A stretch of DNA of 35,309 bases from Verrucomicrobiales bacterium (GTDB lineage: Bacteria; Verrucomicrobiota; Verrucomicrobiia; Limisphaerales; F1-12-MAGs170): positions 1-35,309 of the forward strand of contig SXMN01000045.1 of the NCBI GenBank assembly GCA_005777315.1. Direction: 5' to 3'. Below, piece by piece: positions 27,211 to 34,510 of this stretch. Numbering within the stretch: the first letter of the stretch is position 1; each line of letters starts with the position of its first letter. A program made the translations under genes and the position numbers. The notes under the pieces were generated by a model. It saw nothing but the letters and a program-made list of their open reading frames with translations, did no database searches and had not been told where the DNA came from.

Positions 27211-28437
27211 CTACAGCTTTTTGAACATTACATTCCGGAATTGCAGCTTCATCGGCGGACCAGTGTGAATCTGCAAACCCATCACACCCTCCAGCGCGCG
27301 ACCCTTCTCATCCTCATCAACCACCGCGCTCATGACATGACCGTTGATGCTTTGGATGAGCGTCCCACCGCGAGCGATGATGTGAAGCTGGTTCCAGTCG
27401 CCCTGCTTGATGAAAGCTTTCAGCGCGTCCGATTCACCGACCGTGCCAATCTGTCTGGTCTGGCCGCCGCTTGCAACCCGGGTGAACTGGCCCCGGGGCG
27501 CGAGGAAACCGCGTCCGCGTTCCTTGTAAATCATGCCGGTGAAGTTGTTCCCGAAATCAAAGTCTGCCTGATAGCCCTTGAGCGCCCACTTGCCGACCTC
27601 GGCAACCATCGAGCTCCGGTATTGCACGCCGCTGTTTGCGCCGTCGCTGAGTTTGAACTCGATCTTCAGTTCGAAATCCTTGGTGATGCCGCCTCGCCAG
27701 AGGAGGAAGGTGTTTTGCTCGACACGCTTCTCTTCCGTGCTTTCGCCGATGATCTCACCGTTCTCCGCGCGCCAGTAGCGCGGATCGCCGTCCCAGCCTT
27801 CGAGGCTCTTGCCGTCGAAGATCGCGGTGAAACCCGTGTTGTCGTCCGGCGCAGCCTGGCGTGGCCCGAAGCTGGGGCGAGGCAGGACGCTGTTCAACCC
27901 GGCCACCAATTTTGTTTGATCAAGCGCGCCGCTCTTGTCCTTGTCGAAGTCCGTCGCCCATTTCTCGAACGCGCCCGTGAATTCGGCGTGTGTCAGCGAG
28001 CCGTCTTTGTCCGCATCGGTTGCGGTGAACAAACCGCCGCCGATGAACCCGCCGAAGCCACCACGCCCGCCACCCGGCCCTCGACCGCCTCCAGGCGGGC
28101 CACCAGCGGCTGGACTCTGTGTTGGTAGTAACTCACCAAATTTGGCCGTGAACTGCTGTTGCGCGAGCTTGCCTGTCTTGTCGGCATCAAGCTTGTCGAA
28201 CCAAACCCCGGCCAGCGTGCTCAACTCATTTTTCGTAAGCTTCTGATCGGCGTTCTTGTCGCCTTGCGTGATCATCTGCGTAGCGAGCATTCCGCCGGCA
28301 CCGCCGCCGCGTCCGCCGCGACCTCCGGGGCCACCCTGACCTCCTCCTCCAGGAGACGGTTGGCCCACACCAGGGACGGTCGTTAACAACAAAAATGCCG
28401 TGACAGAGGCTGACTTAAGAAAGTGCGAGTGCTTCAT
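27211..28437 (-). CDS. Secreted DUF1080 protein with EF-hands
   Basis: A 408-residue exported protein. I chose the ATG at 28437, which opens a signal peptide ([16 protein letters not shown]); an ATG 21 bp upstream is equally possible. A Gly/Arg tract follows, then EF-hand-like calcium sites: [24 protein letters not shown] and D-K-D-K-S-G-A-L, with a second Gly/Arg tract between the pairs. The C-terminal about 200 residues form a DUF1080 domain: [13 protein letters not shown], then [24 protein letters not shown] and [11 protein letters not shown]1080 proteins include 3-keto-disaccharide hydrolases with a concanavalin-like fold. The presence of EF-hands suggests calcium-dependent folding outside the cell. 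Confidence 0.9.
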   Translation of the reverse strand: MKHSHFLKSASVTAFLLLTTVPGVGQPSPGGGGQGGPGGRGGRGGGAGGMLATQMITQGDKNADQKLTKNELSTLAGVWFDKLDADKTGKLAQQQFTAKFGELLPTQSPAAGGPPGGGRGPGGGRGGFGGFIGGGLFTATDADKDGSLTHAEFTGAFEKWATDFDKDKSGALDQTKLVAGLNSVLPRPSFGPRQAAPDDNTGFTAIFDGKSLEGWDGDPRYWRAENGEIIGESTEEKRVEQNTFLLWRGGITKDFELKIEFKLSDGANSGVQYRSSMVAEVGKWALKGYQADFDFGNNFTGMIYKERGRGFLAPRGQFTRVASGGQTRQIGTVGESDALKAFIKQGDWNQLHIIARGGTLIQSINGHVMSAVVDEDEKGRALEGVMGLQIHTGPPMKLQFRNVMFKKL

Positions 28438-28549
28438 GCTCTGGCGTTGAACTTTCATTTTGAAAAGAGCGATGCGTGATTATCGCAGTTAGAAGCATCC
28501 GTTACGAGTGGGTTTTCATGTCTGAGTATAGCGCCCCCGCATTGCAGGC

Positions 28550-29020
28550 TCACCTGGCCTGGCTGATCGTTCCCGCAATCGTGCCGCCGTGGTCTCGATT
28601 GGCCGTCTCCCACCATTTGCCGGCATAGACATTTTCATGAAACAGGATGCGGGCAGACCAGTTGGCCTTGTCTTTCCCGGCCTTGACATCATCCAGGATG
28701 AGCACTGCCGTGTCGCCCGCGAACTTCACCACGACGGGCATCGGAAATTCAATTTCCTTCCCCTGGTAGTTGACCAGCGAGAACAGCAGCCATTTGTCGC
28801 CCTCTTTCTTCTCCACCCGTGCGATGCGGTATCCGTCGTCTGTTCTCGCGGCCCCCAGTTGAGCCTGCTGTACTGGCGCCCAGGTTCCCTTGAGCGTCGC
28901 ATTTTTGAGCATGGCGATGAACTTCGCCTCGACGATTGGATTATCTTGAGCCAGGGCGGGGAGCCCGGCAGCGACAGTAAAGGCGATCAGGAACAGGAAG
29001 TAGCGAATGGTTTTTATCAT
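28550..29020 (-). CDS. Hypothetical secreted protein
   Basis: A 156-residue protein with a clear signal peptide (Y-F-L-F-L-I-A-F-T-V-A-A-G-L, cleavage near ALAQD). The mature part is beta-rich, with a recurring pattern of charged turns and hydrophobic strands (D-K-W-L-L-F-S-L-V, V-V-V-K-F-A-G-D-T-A-V-L-I-L-D-D-V). I do not recognise the family. Proteins of this form are found beside DUF1080 and Gfo/Idh genes in planctomycete and verrucomicrobial sugar loci in my recollection, so a role in the same process is possible. It has no Gly/Arg tract, unlike most of its neighbours. Confidence 0.75.
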   Translation of the reverse strand: MIKTIRYFLFLIAFTVAAGLPALAQDNPIVEAKFIAMLKNATLKGTWAPVQQAQLGAARTDDGYRIARVEKKEGDKWLLFSLVNYQGKEIEFPMPVVVKFAGDTAVLILDDVKAGKDKANWSARILFHENVYAGKWWETANRDHGGTIAGTISQAR

Positions 29021-29153
29021 GGGGCTGTTGCGATTGTGAACGTGGGTGTTGTTGATGAATGGCTCAGTGAGTGTAATGGGACGGCTCCTGCGAATTGGTT
29101 CATGAAAAGTTCATTCGAATTGGCGCTGTCCTGGTTTGGTGGTGAATGCGGTA

Positions 29154-30803
29154 TCAGAGTGAAAGCCTCCATCCCTTACGGTAGGTGGGCTTCACCCACT
29201 GATTGGCCTCCTTGATGTTGGTCACCACGCCCTTCGCAGCGTCATAGAGAAGCTTTCCTTCGAAGTGAACCGCCACCGCTCCGAGCACGAGCCACTCGGT
29301 GTACTTGGCGGAGATGCCGAAGTGCGAGCACGCGGGCGCGCCGCCTTTGCACGCGCGAACCCAGTCGCGGCAATGGGCACCGTGATTGTCGCCCGTGCTG
29401 GCTCCGGGCGAGCGTGCGAGGTAGGGCGTGGGGAGTTTGTATTCGGCCCAGCGAGAACCGGGAAGCAAGCCCACCCCTTCACCGCGGCCGCTGGTGCCGA
29501 GATAGCCTTTCGAGCCGGTGAAGATGCAATTGTAACCACTGCGCTGGACGCCTCCGGGGCCGCCGCCGCGGCCACCACCAAAACCACCGCGCCCCGGCGG
29601 CCCGACTTGTGGCCCCGTATACGGAATTTTCCGCGCTTCCTCAGCCGTCATCCCCGGCGGCGTGTAGGCATCGCCTCCCGCATGGTGGTGCCAATAGACC
29701 ATGACTGGCGGCATGCCCGCGCGCGCGGCAAACTCATACTTGATGGTGAGTTCATCCGGAAACGTGAATGCCGGCAACGAATCCTTCTTGATGCACTCAA
29801 CGCTGATCAGGGATTCAGGGCTCAGTTGCAGGGCCCAGTTCGCAGGGCCCAAAATATGCACTCCCCAATCGCCAATCAAACTGCTGCCGAAATCGTAGAA
29901 GCCGCGCCAGTTGAACGGCAGATAAAAGCCGGTGCTGCCAAAGCCCCCGCCACCACCCCTTCCACCGGGTCCGCCGCCTGGACCACCGGGAGCGCCACCT
30001 GCTTCGCTCCGCGCTCCTCCTCGTCCACCGCGTCCGCCCTGCCCTCCACCCCGTCCACCGCGCGCGTTTCGTTCGGCGACAAACGCCCGATACTCATCGT
30101 CGCCATTTGTGAATGGCCGGAACGCCGCGGTACCCAGCCACAGATCCCAATCCAACGATTCAGGAACGGGAGTGGGCGGTGGAATTTTCGTCATGCCTTG
30201 CGGCCAACTTGGCCGGCCCGTCCATGCATGCACTTCCCGCACTTCGCCGATTTCGCCCGACCAGATAATCTCAGAGGCCACGCGAGTGGCGTCGTGCGAA
30301 TAACCCTGGTTGCCCATCTGTGTGGCCACTTTGTTGTACTTTATCGCCGCTTGAGTGAGCACGCGCGCTTCCCACGGTGTCCGTGTCAGTGGCTTCTCGG
30401 TATAGACGTGCTTGCCAAGTTGCATGCAGGCCAGCGTGCAGGCGGCATGCATGTGGTCTGGAGGACCGACGACGACGGCGTCGATGTCCTTCCCTGATTT
30501 GTCGAGCATCTGCCGGAAATCCTTATACTTCGCCGCGTTGGGAAACATGGCGAATCCCCCTGCCCCACGCTCCCAGTCAACGTCACACATGGCGACCACA
30601 TTCTCGACGCCCGCCTGTGCAATGCGCAGATCGCTGAGAGGTTGTCCGCCCGCGCCAATGACGGCGAGATTCAGCTTTTCATTCGGCGACTTGTAACCCA
30701 GCGCCTTGAGCGAAGGGAATGTGCTGACCGCACCCACCGTCAGCGCGGATCGAGCCAGGAAACTGCGGCGGGAAAGGATGTTGGATTGGGATTTTGGTTT
30801 CAT
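29154..30803 (-). CDS. Tat-exported Gfo/Idh/MocA oxidoreductase
   Basis: The start at 30803 gives M-K-P-K-S-Q and a twin-arginine signal: L-S-R-R-S-F-L-A-R-S-A-L-T-V-G. The product has 549 residues. The Rossmann fold begins L-N-L-A-V-I-G-A-G-G-Q, and M-C-D-V-D-W follows. The family motif (T)-E-K-P-L-T (about 135) supplies the usual catalytic Lys. The C-terminal domain includes F-N-W-R-G-F-Y-D-F-G, G-D-W-G-V-H-I-L-G and C-R-D-W-V-R-A-C-K-G-G. Two Gly/Arg tracts are inserted in loops: 29940-30068 between the first two of those segments and the preceding domain, and 29549-29612 later. Such exported members oxidise sugars, often at C3, with a tightly bound NAD(P). The ATG is overlapped (ATGA) by the end of a 20-codon upstream frame. 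Confidence 0.92.
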   Translation of the reverse strand: MKPKSQSNILSRRSFLARSALTVGAVSTFPSLKALGYKSPNEKLNLAVIGAGGQPLSDLRIAQAGVENVVAMCDVDWERGAGGFAMFPNAAKYKDFRQMLDKSGKDIDAVVVGPPDHMHAACTLACMQLGKHVYTEKPLTRTPWEARVLTQAAIKYNKVATQMGNQGYSHDATRVASEIIWSGEIGEVREVHAWTGRPSWPQGMTKIPPPTPVPESLDWDLWLGTAAFRPFTNGDDEYRAFVAERNARGGRGGGQGGRGGRGGARSEAGGAPGGPGGGPGGRGGGGGFGSTGFYLPFNWRGFYDFGSSLIGDWGVHILGPANWALQLSPESLISVECIKKDSLPAFTFPDELTIKYEFAARAGMPPVMVYWHHHAGGDAYTPPGMTAEEARKIPYTGPQVGPPGRGGFGGGRGGGPGGVQRSGYNCIFTGSKGYLGTSGRGEGVGLLPGSRWAEYKLPTPYLARSPGASTGDNHGAHCRDWVRACKGGAPACSHFGISAKYTEWLVLGAVAVHFEGKLLYDAAKGVVTNIKEANQWVKPTYRKGWRLSL

Positions 30804-30862
30804 GAGCGAGGCGCGCGGCACAACGTCGTCACCTGACGAAGAAGGCCGCGAATGGAGTTCAT
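30800..30862 (-). CDS. Possible 20-residue leader peptide
   Basis: A minus-strand ATG at 30862 opens a 20-codon frame that begins MNSIRGLLRQ and ends with a TGA overlapping the ATG of the Gfo/Idh/MocA gene (ATGA at 30800-30803). The first 17 bases around this ATG are identical to a segment in front of the cytochrome gene (26413-26429). A coupled leader peptide is possible; it may also be a transcript leader with an accidental frame. No family is known to me. Confidence 0.35.
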   Translation of the reverse strand: MNSIRGLLRQVTTLCRAPRS

Positions 30863-30989
30863 GGTTGGTGGTGATTGACAGTTATTCGGCGTTGCTGGGT
30901 CGATACGACAAATGACCAGAAAGAGTTCCCGTTGGTTACGTGAATCCTAAGGGTCCACTCAAAAACAATTGGATTTTTGAGTGGATGTG

Positions 30990-31119
30990 CCCTCGCCCCG
31001 GCCCTCTCCCATCCGATGGGAGAGGGAGAGACGTTCGTGGTCTCCACTCGCTCTGGCAATGGCGAACGCGGCCTTGGTGGTTCCCTCTCCCGTCGGACGG
31101 GAGAGGGTCAGGGTGAGGG
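30990..31119. repeat. REP-type element with two hairpins and terminal inverted repeats
   Basis: Two near-identical palindromes, CCCTCTCCCATC-C-GATGGGAGAGGG (31002-31026) and CCCTCTCCCGTC-G-GACGGGAGAGGG (31083-31107), each have a 12-bp stem. Around them, CCCTCGCCCCGGCCCTCTCC (from 30990) is the approximate reverse complement of the segment ending GTGAGGG at 31119, with three mismatches in 21. The whole therefore folds either as two small hairpins or one long stem. It fills most of the gap before the truncated PIN gene; the rest of 30863-31179 shows no gene. Similar CCCTCTCCC/GGGAGAGGG palindromes are frequent in this phylum (recall). Confidence 0.75.
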
Positions 31120-31179
31120 CTGTTTTGCTAGAATCACGCCTCGCGAGCGGATTTCGTTTTTTCGCAGACCCTAAGTCAG

Positions 31180-31599
31180 CGACCTTCGGCTTCGGCGGAT
31201 GTTACTGACTGGTGGGATTGGCAGCGTGAGAGGCACGAGCTGTTCACGTCGCAGGTTGTTCTTGACGAAATCGCGTTCGGCGAAACAGCGATGGCTCAAC
31301 TCCGTCTGCAAACCCTGCAAGCCATTCCGTTGCTTCAAGTGACCGACGAAGTGAAGAAACTCGCTCGAAAAATTCTGACCTTGGGACTGCTACCAGCCAC
31401 CTCAGACCGTGACGCCACCCACATTGCCCTCGCCAGCGCTTACGAAATGGACCTGCTTTTGAGTTGGAATTGCCGGCACATCGCCAATGCCGCCATCCAG
31501 ACGCGCCTGCGGCGTTTGGTCGAGGCAGCCGACTTTAACCTTCCGGTGATTTGCACGCCTGAAGAACTGATGGAAAACGACCATGAGCAAGACAACTGA
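31180..31599 (+). pseudogene. PIN-domain (VapC-like) protein, 5'-truncated
   Basis: Translation in one frame shows an incomplete PIN domain: R-P-S-A-S-A-D-V-T-D-W-W-D-W, then L-F-T-S-Q-V-V-L-D-E-I-A-F-G-E, then L-A-R-K-I-L, then D-R-D-A-T-H-I-A-L-A-S (the acidic core), L-L-L-S-W-N-C-R-H-I-A-N-A and V-I-C-T-P-E-E-L-M. Homologues that I recall begin about 25 residues earlier with an acidic (M-Y-x-E-T-T-I-P-S-Y) strand holding the first catalytic acid; here the frame before R-P-S has no such sequence, a TAG at 31129-31131, and no ATG, GTG or TTG before the ATG at 31291. The REP-type element stops 60 bp before the recognisable part. If translated from 31291 the product (102 residues) lacks the first active-site residue. 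Confidence 0.72.
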
Positions 31600-31777
31600 C
31601 ATTCAGCCTGCGAAGGCGACCGGTGACTTGGTGCTCCAGGAAGTGTGGCGTGCGAAAGACACCCTTTCCGCGCAATACGGCCACGACTTGGACAAGCTAT
31701 TTGCCGAGACGCGCCAGCGAGAGAAACTATCCGGCCATCCTCCCGTTAGTCTGCAAGCCAAGCGCCGCAAGGCGTAA
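31583..31777 (+). CDS. Small protein paired with the PIN domain (putative antitoxin)
   Basis: A 64-residue charged protein starting ATGAGCAAG inside the end of the PIN frame (overlap 17 bp). It contains V-L-Q-E-V-W-R-A-K-D then Y-G-H-D-L-D-K-L-F-A-E-T-R-Q-R-E, a pattern I recall in the short partners that accompany this type of PIN protein. No DNA-binding motif is evident. It would be the antitoxin of a toxin-antitoxin pair whose toxin is now broken, so it may be a remnant kept by chance. Confidence 0.65.
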   Translation: MSKTTDIQPAKATGDLVLQEVWRAKDTLSAQYGHDLDKLFAETRQREKLSGHPPVSLQAKRRKA

Positions 31778-31893
31778 AAATCACCTGACATCCGGATCGG
31801 TTCAACACTCGGAATTCGAAATCCGATGACTACATCGCTCGTAACCCGGACATCACAGGTGGACAGAAAACCACTTTAGTTCTCTAATTCGAA

Positions 31894-33069
31894 TTACTGG
31901 AAAAGTTTCGAGGCAAACTCGTTGAGATACTCGCGCCACTTGTCCCACGTGTGCGCGCCGTCGGTCTCTTTGTAGATCACGTCGAACTTGTGGCTTTTGA
32001 ACATCTCAACGGTCTTCCTCGAAGTCTCGACGAGAAAGTCATCCTTGCCGGTGGCGAACCAGAAAAGTTTCAGCCCGTCTTTCAGCTTTGCATCGTCCAG
32101 GATGGAATTTTGCTTTTCCTCGAAGCTGGGTCCCTGCGGCGCGTTTCCGCCCGGGCCGCCGCCCGAAATCCCGAAGATGCCGGAACTGTAAACACCCAGG
32201 TAAGCGAACTTGTCCAGGTGGGGGATGCCGATGTTCAACGTGTGCGCGCCCCCCATCGAGAGCCCGGCCATCGCGCGGTTCGCGCGGTCGGTGTGGACAC
32301 GGTAGCGCTTCTCCATTTGCGGCATGATGTCAGCGGCGAACTCCGCCTCGAACTCGCCAAAGATCGAACCGCCGCCGCTTCCAAAACGGAACGGCCCGGT
32401 GTGCCCGTGCGGCATGACGACAACCATCGGCTTCGCTTTCCCGGCGGCGATCAGGTTGTCGAGGATGAAACCGGCGCGGCCAACCGTGCTCCACGAATTG
32501 TCAGAGTCGAACGCTCCATGGAGAAGGTAGAAAATCGGATACTTCGCGTCACCCGATTCGTAGCCCGGCGGCGTATAGACGTGCAGCCGGCGGAATCTCT
32601 TGAGCGACGACGACCAGTAAGCGACTTGAGCAACAGCGCCATGTGCCACGTCCTTTGTGTCCATCCAGTCCGCGCCCGGCACCTGCACGAGGCTCCAGGT
32701 GTTTTCATTGGACTCGCTGGTTTTGGGGTTCCGCGGGTCAATGGTCGCCACGCCATCGACGTTGAAGTTGTAACGATAGGCGCCTGGCGGGATCGGTCCG
32801 ACGGTGATTTCCCAAACGCCGTTGGTGCCCTTGCTGAGCGGCGAGGTTTGGCCGAAACCTGTGCCGGGAATGTCGCCACTGCCGCTGAGTTGCACCGCCT
32901 CTGCCTTCGACGCATGAATGCGGAAGGTGATCTTGCGCTCGGTGGATACTTCAGGAGAGGTGACTTGCGGCGGTTGCTGGCGCGGTTGGGCTTGGAGAAC
33001 CGCTGTGGACAGCACAAAGGCGAACAATGAGCCGGCAACGATAGGGAAGAAGGCCAGGCGAGTTTTCAT
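31894..33069 (-). CDS. Secreted alpha/beta-hydrolase esterase (CE1-like)
   Basis: The ATG at 33069 opens a signal peptide (F-F-P-I-V-A-G-S-L-F-A-F-V-L-S, cleavage near LQAQP) for a 391-residue product. Residues about 35-130 form an early-set Ig-like domain (W-E-I-T-V-G-P-I-P-P-G-A-Y-R-Y). The catalytic domain follows: Y-P-I-F-Y-L-L-H-G-A-F-D-S, V-V-V-M-P-H-G-H, then the nucleophile elbow A-G-L-S-M-G-G-A, with D-D-F-L-V as likely acid and D-G-A-H-T-W-D-K-W as the His. This architecture is that of feruloyl/acetyl xylan esterases (CE1-like) and enterochelin esterases. It may remove acyl groups from plant polysaccharide; the target is not known. Gly-rich stretches exist (G-I-S-G-G-G-P-G-G-N) but are shorter than in neighbours. 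Confidence 0.9.
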   Translation of the reverse strand: MKTRLAFFPIVAGSLFAFVLSTAVLQAQPRQQPPQVTSPEVSTERKITFRIHASKAEAVQLSGSGDIPGTGFGQTSPLSKGTNGVWEITVGPIPPGAYRYNFNVDGVATIDPRNPKTSESNENTWSLVQVPGADWMDTKDVAHGAVAQVAYWSSSLKRFRRLHVYTPPGYESGDAKYPIFYLLHGAFDSDNSWSTVGRAGFILDNLIAAGKAKPMVVVMPHGHTGPFRFGSGGGSIFGEFEAEFAADIMPQMEKRYRVHTDRANRAMAGLSMGGAHTLNIGIPHLDKFAYLGVYSSGIFGISGGGPGGNAPQGPSFEEKQNSILDDAKLKDGLKLFWFATGKDDFLVETSRKTVEMFKSHKFDVIYKETDGAHTWDKWREYLNEFASKLFQ

Positions 33070-33135
33070 GAGTTCGTATCTGTTGATGATCGACATGATG
33101 ACCAGGCCGGTTTGCGAAACGCCCTGCCGCATCTC

Positions 33136-34386
33136 TCAAGTCAAGGCGTTCTTGCAGAACTGAACGCATTTCGCCAATTCGGCCATCACGGTCGAACCTT
33201 GGGGCGTGTTGTATTCGAGCTCAATCGTCGCGGGGTAAGTGCGCTTGTCGCGCTTCATCATCTGGAGCACTTCCTTGATCGGTGTGTCGCCCTGGCCCCA
33301 CGGCATGTTTGGACCTTCGTTAAACTTCCGATCTTTGAGGTGTAGGCTGGTGATGCGCGCGTGGTGCTTTTCGATGAACGGAATCGGGCTGCCGCTCGCG
33401 CCGGCGGTGTAATGGCCGATGTCGATGTTCGCACCGTTGTATTCGGACTGGCTGAACGCGGTGTCCCAAAAAGTCAGGTGCGCTTGCGTGTGAGCGTGGT
33501 AGCCGGCCCAGAGCTTTCGCTTGGCGGCGTATTCGCCAATCCGCTTGGTGGTCGCAGGGTCGTTGGGCAATTCCATCGTGAGCTGGTTGGCTCCGAGCGC
33601 TTCAACCACATTAAAGGCGTATTCGTATTCCGATTCCGGCGAGTCGAGCCGGAGATCCAATTTGAATCCGTAGATGCTCACGCCAGCCTCATTGTAGAGC
33701 TTGCGCAGCGACTTGAACTTGTCCATCGACACGCTGGCACGCCACCTGGTCAGCTCGGGATTGCTCCCGCCACCGGGACCTCCTCGTCCCCCACGGCCGC
33801 CGCCAGTGGCTTGTGTAACGAGCGCCTCAATCTGCTGGGCGTTCAAACGTTCAGACGTGCCCTGCAATTTGGCGAACGCCTCGGCGCGGGTCTTCGCCAG
33901 TTCCAGTTCCGCCGCACTGACCGCTGCCAGCCGCGCGGGAATGGCTGGAGGATCGGAGAATGAAGCCTGGGCAAGCGCGGTTCTGGCGCTGGTCAACGCC
34001 TGAGACTGCGCACCAACCGCCTGGTTCAGATCCCCCACGGCGGTCTGCTGCGCAGGTGTGAGGCCGGGGATGGCACCCGGTCCTCCGGGGCCTCCACCAC
34101 GACCGCCTCCTCCCGGGGCTCCGGCAAACGCCTCAGCTGGGCCGTTCTGTAATTCCACCGCGCTGATGCCCAGCTCCACCATGTTGCGGAGGATGTCCTC
34201 CGCGGTGCTCGGCAAACCGCGGAAGGAGTAAGGCGCGATCACTCCAATCTGCACGCCATTGAACTTGGAGTTCGGCTTCGCGGCGGCGGAAGCGGCCGCA
34301 AACAGCGAAGTCCGTTGAGTGATGAGATACGTCAGGGGGGTAATCCCAAGACCGAGCTTCAGCAGTTCGCGCCTGGTTCCGAGCAT
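33136..34386 (-). CDS. Exported sugar-isomerase-like TIM-barrel protein with an inserted module
   Basis: A 416-residue protein starting at ATG with AGGAGA at good spacing. A twin-arginine-like start (T-R-R-E-L-L-K-L-G-L-G) precedes the xylose-isomerase-like TIM barrel (sugar phosphate isomerase/epimerase). The first barrel strand is V-Q-I-G-V-I-A-P-Y-S-F (about 45-55) and V-E-L-Q-N-G follows near 77. The barrel is then interrupted at residues about 88-208 by a Gly/Arg tract, a helical module and a second Gly/Arg tract, and resumes with F-K-S-L-R-K-L-Y-N-E-A-G-V-S-I-Y-G-F-K, N-I-D-I-G-H-Y and I-T-S-L-H-L-K-D-R, which are the expected metal-binding strands. Related proteins are linked to 3-keto-sugar epimerase or isomerase activity; the exact reaction is not shown. 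Confidence 0.88.
   Translation of the reverse strand: MLGTRRELLKLGLGITPLTYLITQRTSLFAAASAAAKPNSKFNGVQIGVIAPYSFRGLPSTAEDILRNMVELGISAVELQNGPAEAFAGAPGGGGRGGGPGGPGAIPGLTPAQQTAVGDLNQAVGAQSQALTSARTALAQASFSDPPAIPARLAAVSAAELELAKTRAEAFAKLQGTSERLNAQQIEALVTQATGGGRGGRGGPGGGSNPELTRWRASVSMDKFKSLRKLYNEAGVSIYGFKLDLRLDSPESEYEYAFNVVEALGANQLTMELPNDPATTKRIGEYAAKRKLWAGYHAHTQAHLTFWDTAFSQSEYNGANIDIGHYTAGASGSPIPFIEKHHARITSLHLKDRKFNEGPNMPWGQGDTPIKEVLQMMKRDKRTYPATIELEYNTPQGSTVMAELAKCVQFCKNALT
33763..34125 (-). repeat. Shared helical module with flanking Gly/Arg tracts, copy 2
   Basis: Codons 88-208 of the TIM-barrel protein. The core begins L-T-P-A-Q-Q-T-A-V and ends I-E-A-L-V-T-Q-A-T-G followed by R-G-G-R-G. It corresponds along its length to the body of the small secreted protein at 26561-27070 and interrupts the barrel after its second strand. 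Confidence 0.7.
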
Positions 34387-34510
34387 AATCTTCTCCTGGC
34401 TTTGGGCTTTTGAGTCTGTGTGATGAAATTTACGACCGATTCAAGGCAGAGCCGGTTACTTCAATCTTCGCAAGTCGATCCTGATTTCAATCCATTCGAC
34501 AGGGGAGTGT

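Noticed and set aside
27148..28128. Plus-strand open frame of 326 codons opposite the EF-hand DUF1080 gene
   Set aside because: Antisense shadow of a well supported secreted protein; no domain is visible.
29940..30068. GC-rich near-repetitive DNA that could be taken for a CRISPR array or tandem satellite
   Set aside because: There are no spacers or constant repeat length; the unit is a codon-level Gly/Arg/Pro pattern inside an open reading frame.
29265..30497. Plus-strand open frame of 410 codons opposite the Gfo/Idh/MocA gene
   Set aside because: The translation is a low-complexity shadow of the Gly/Arg tracts and conserved enzyme on the other strand, with no start signal or family match.
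31951..33030. Plus-strand open frame of 359 codons opposite the esterase gene
   Set aside because: Antisense to a gene with a full catalytic triad and signal peptide; the translation shows no family features.
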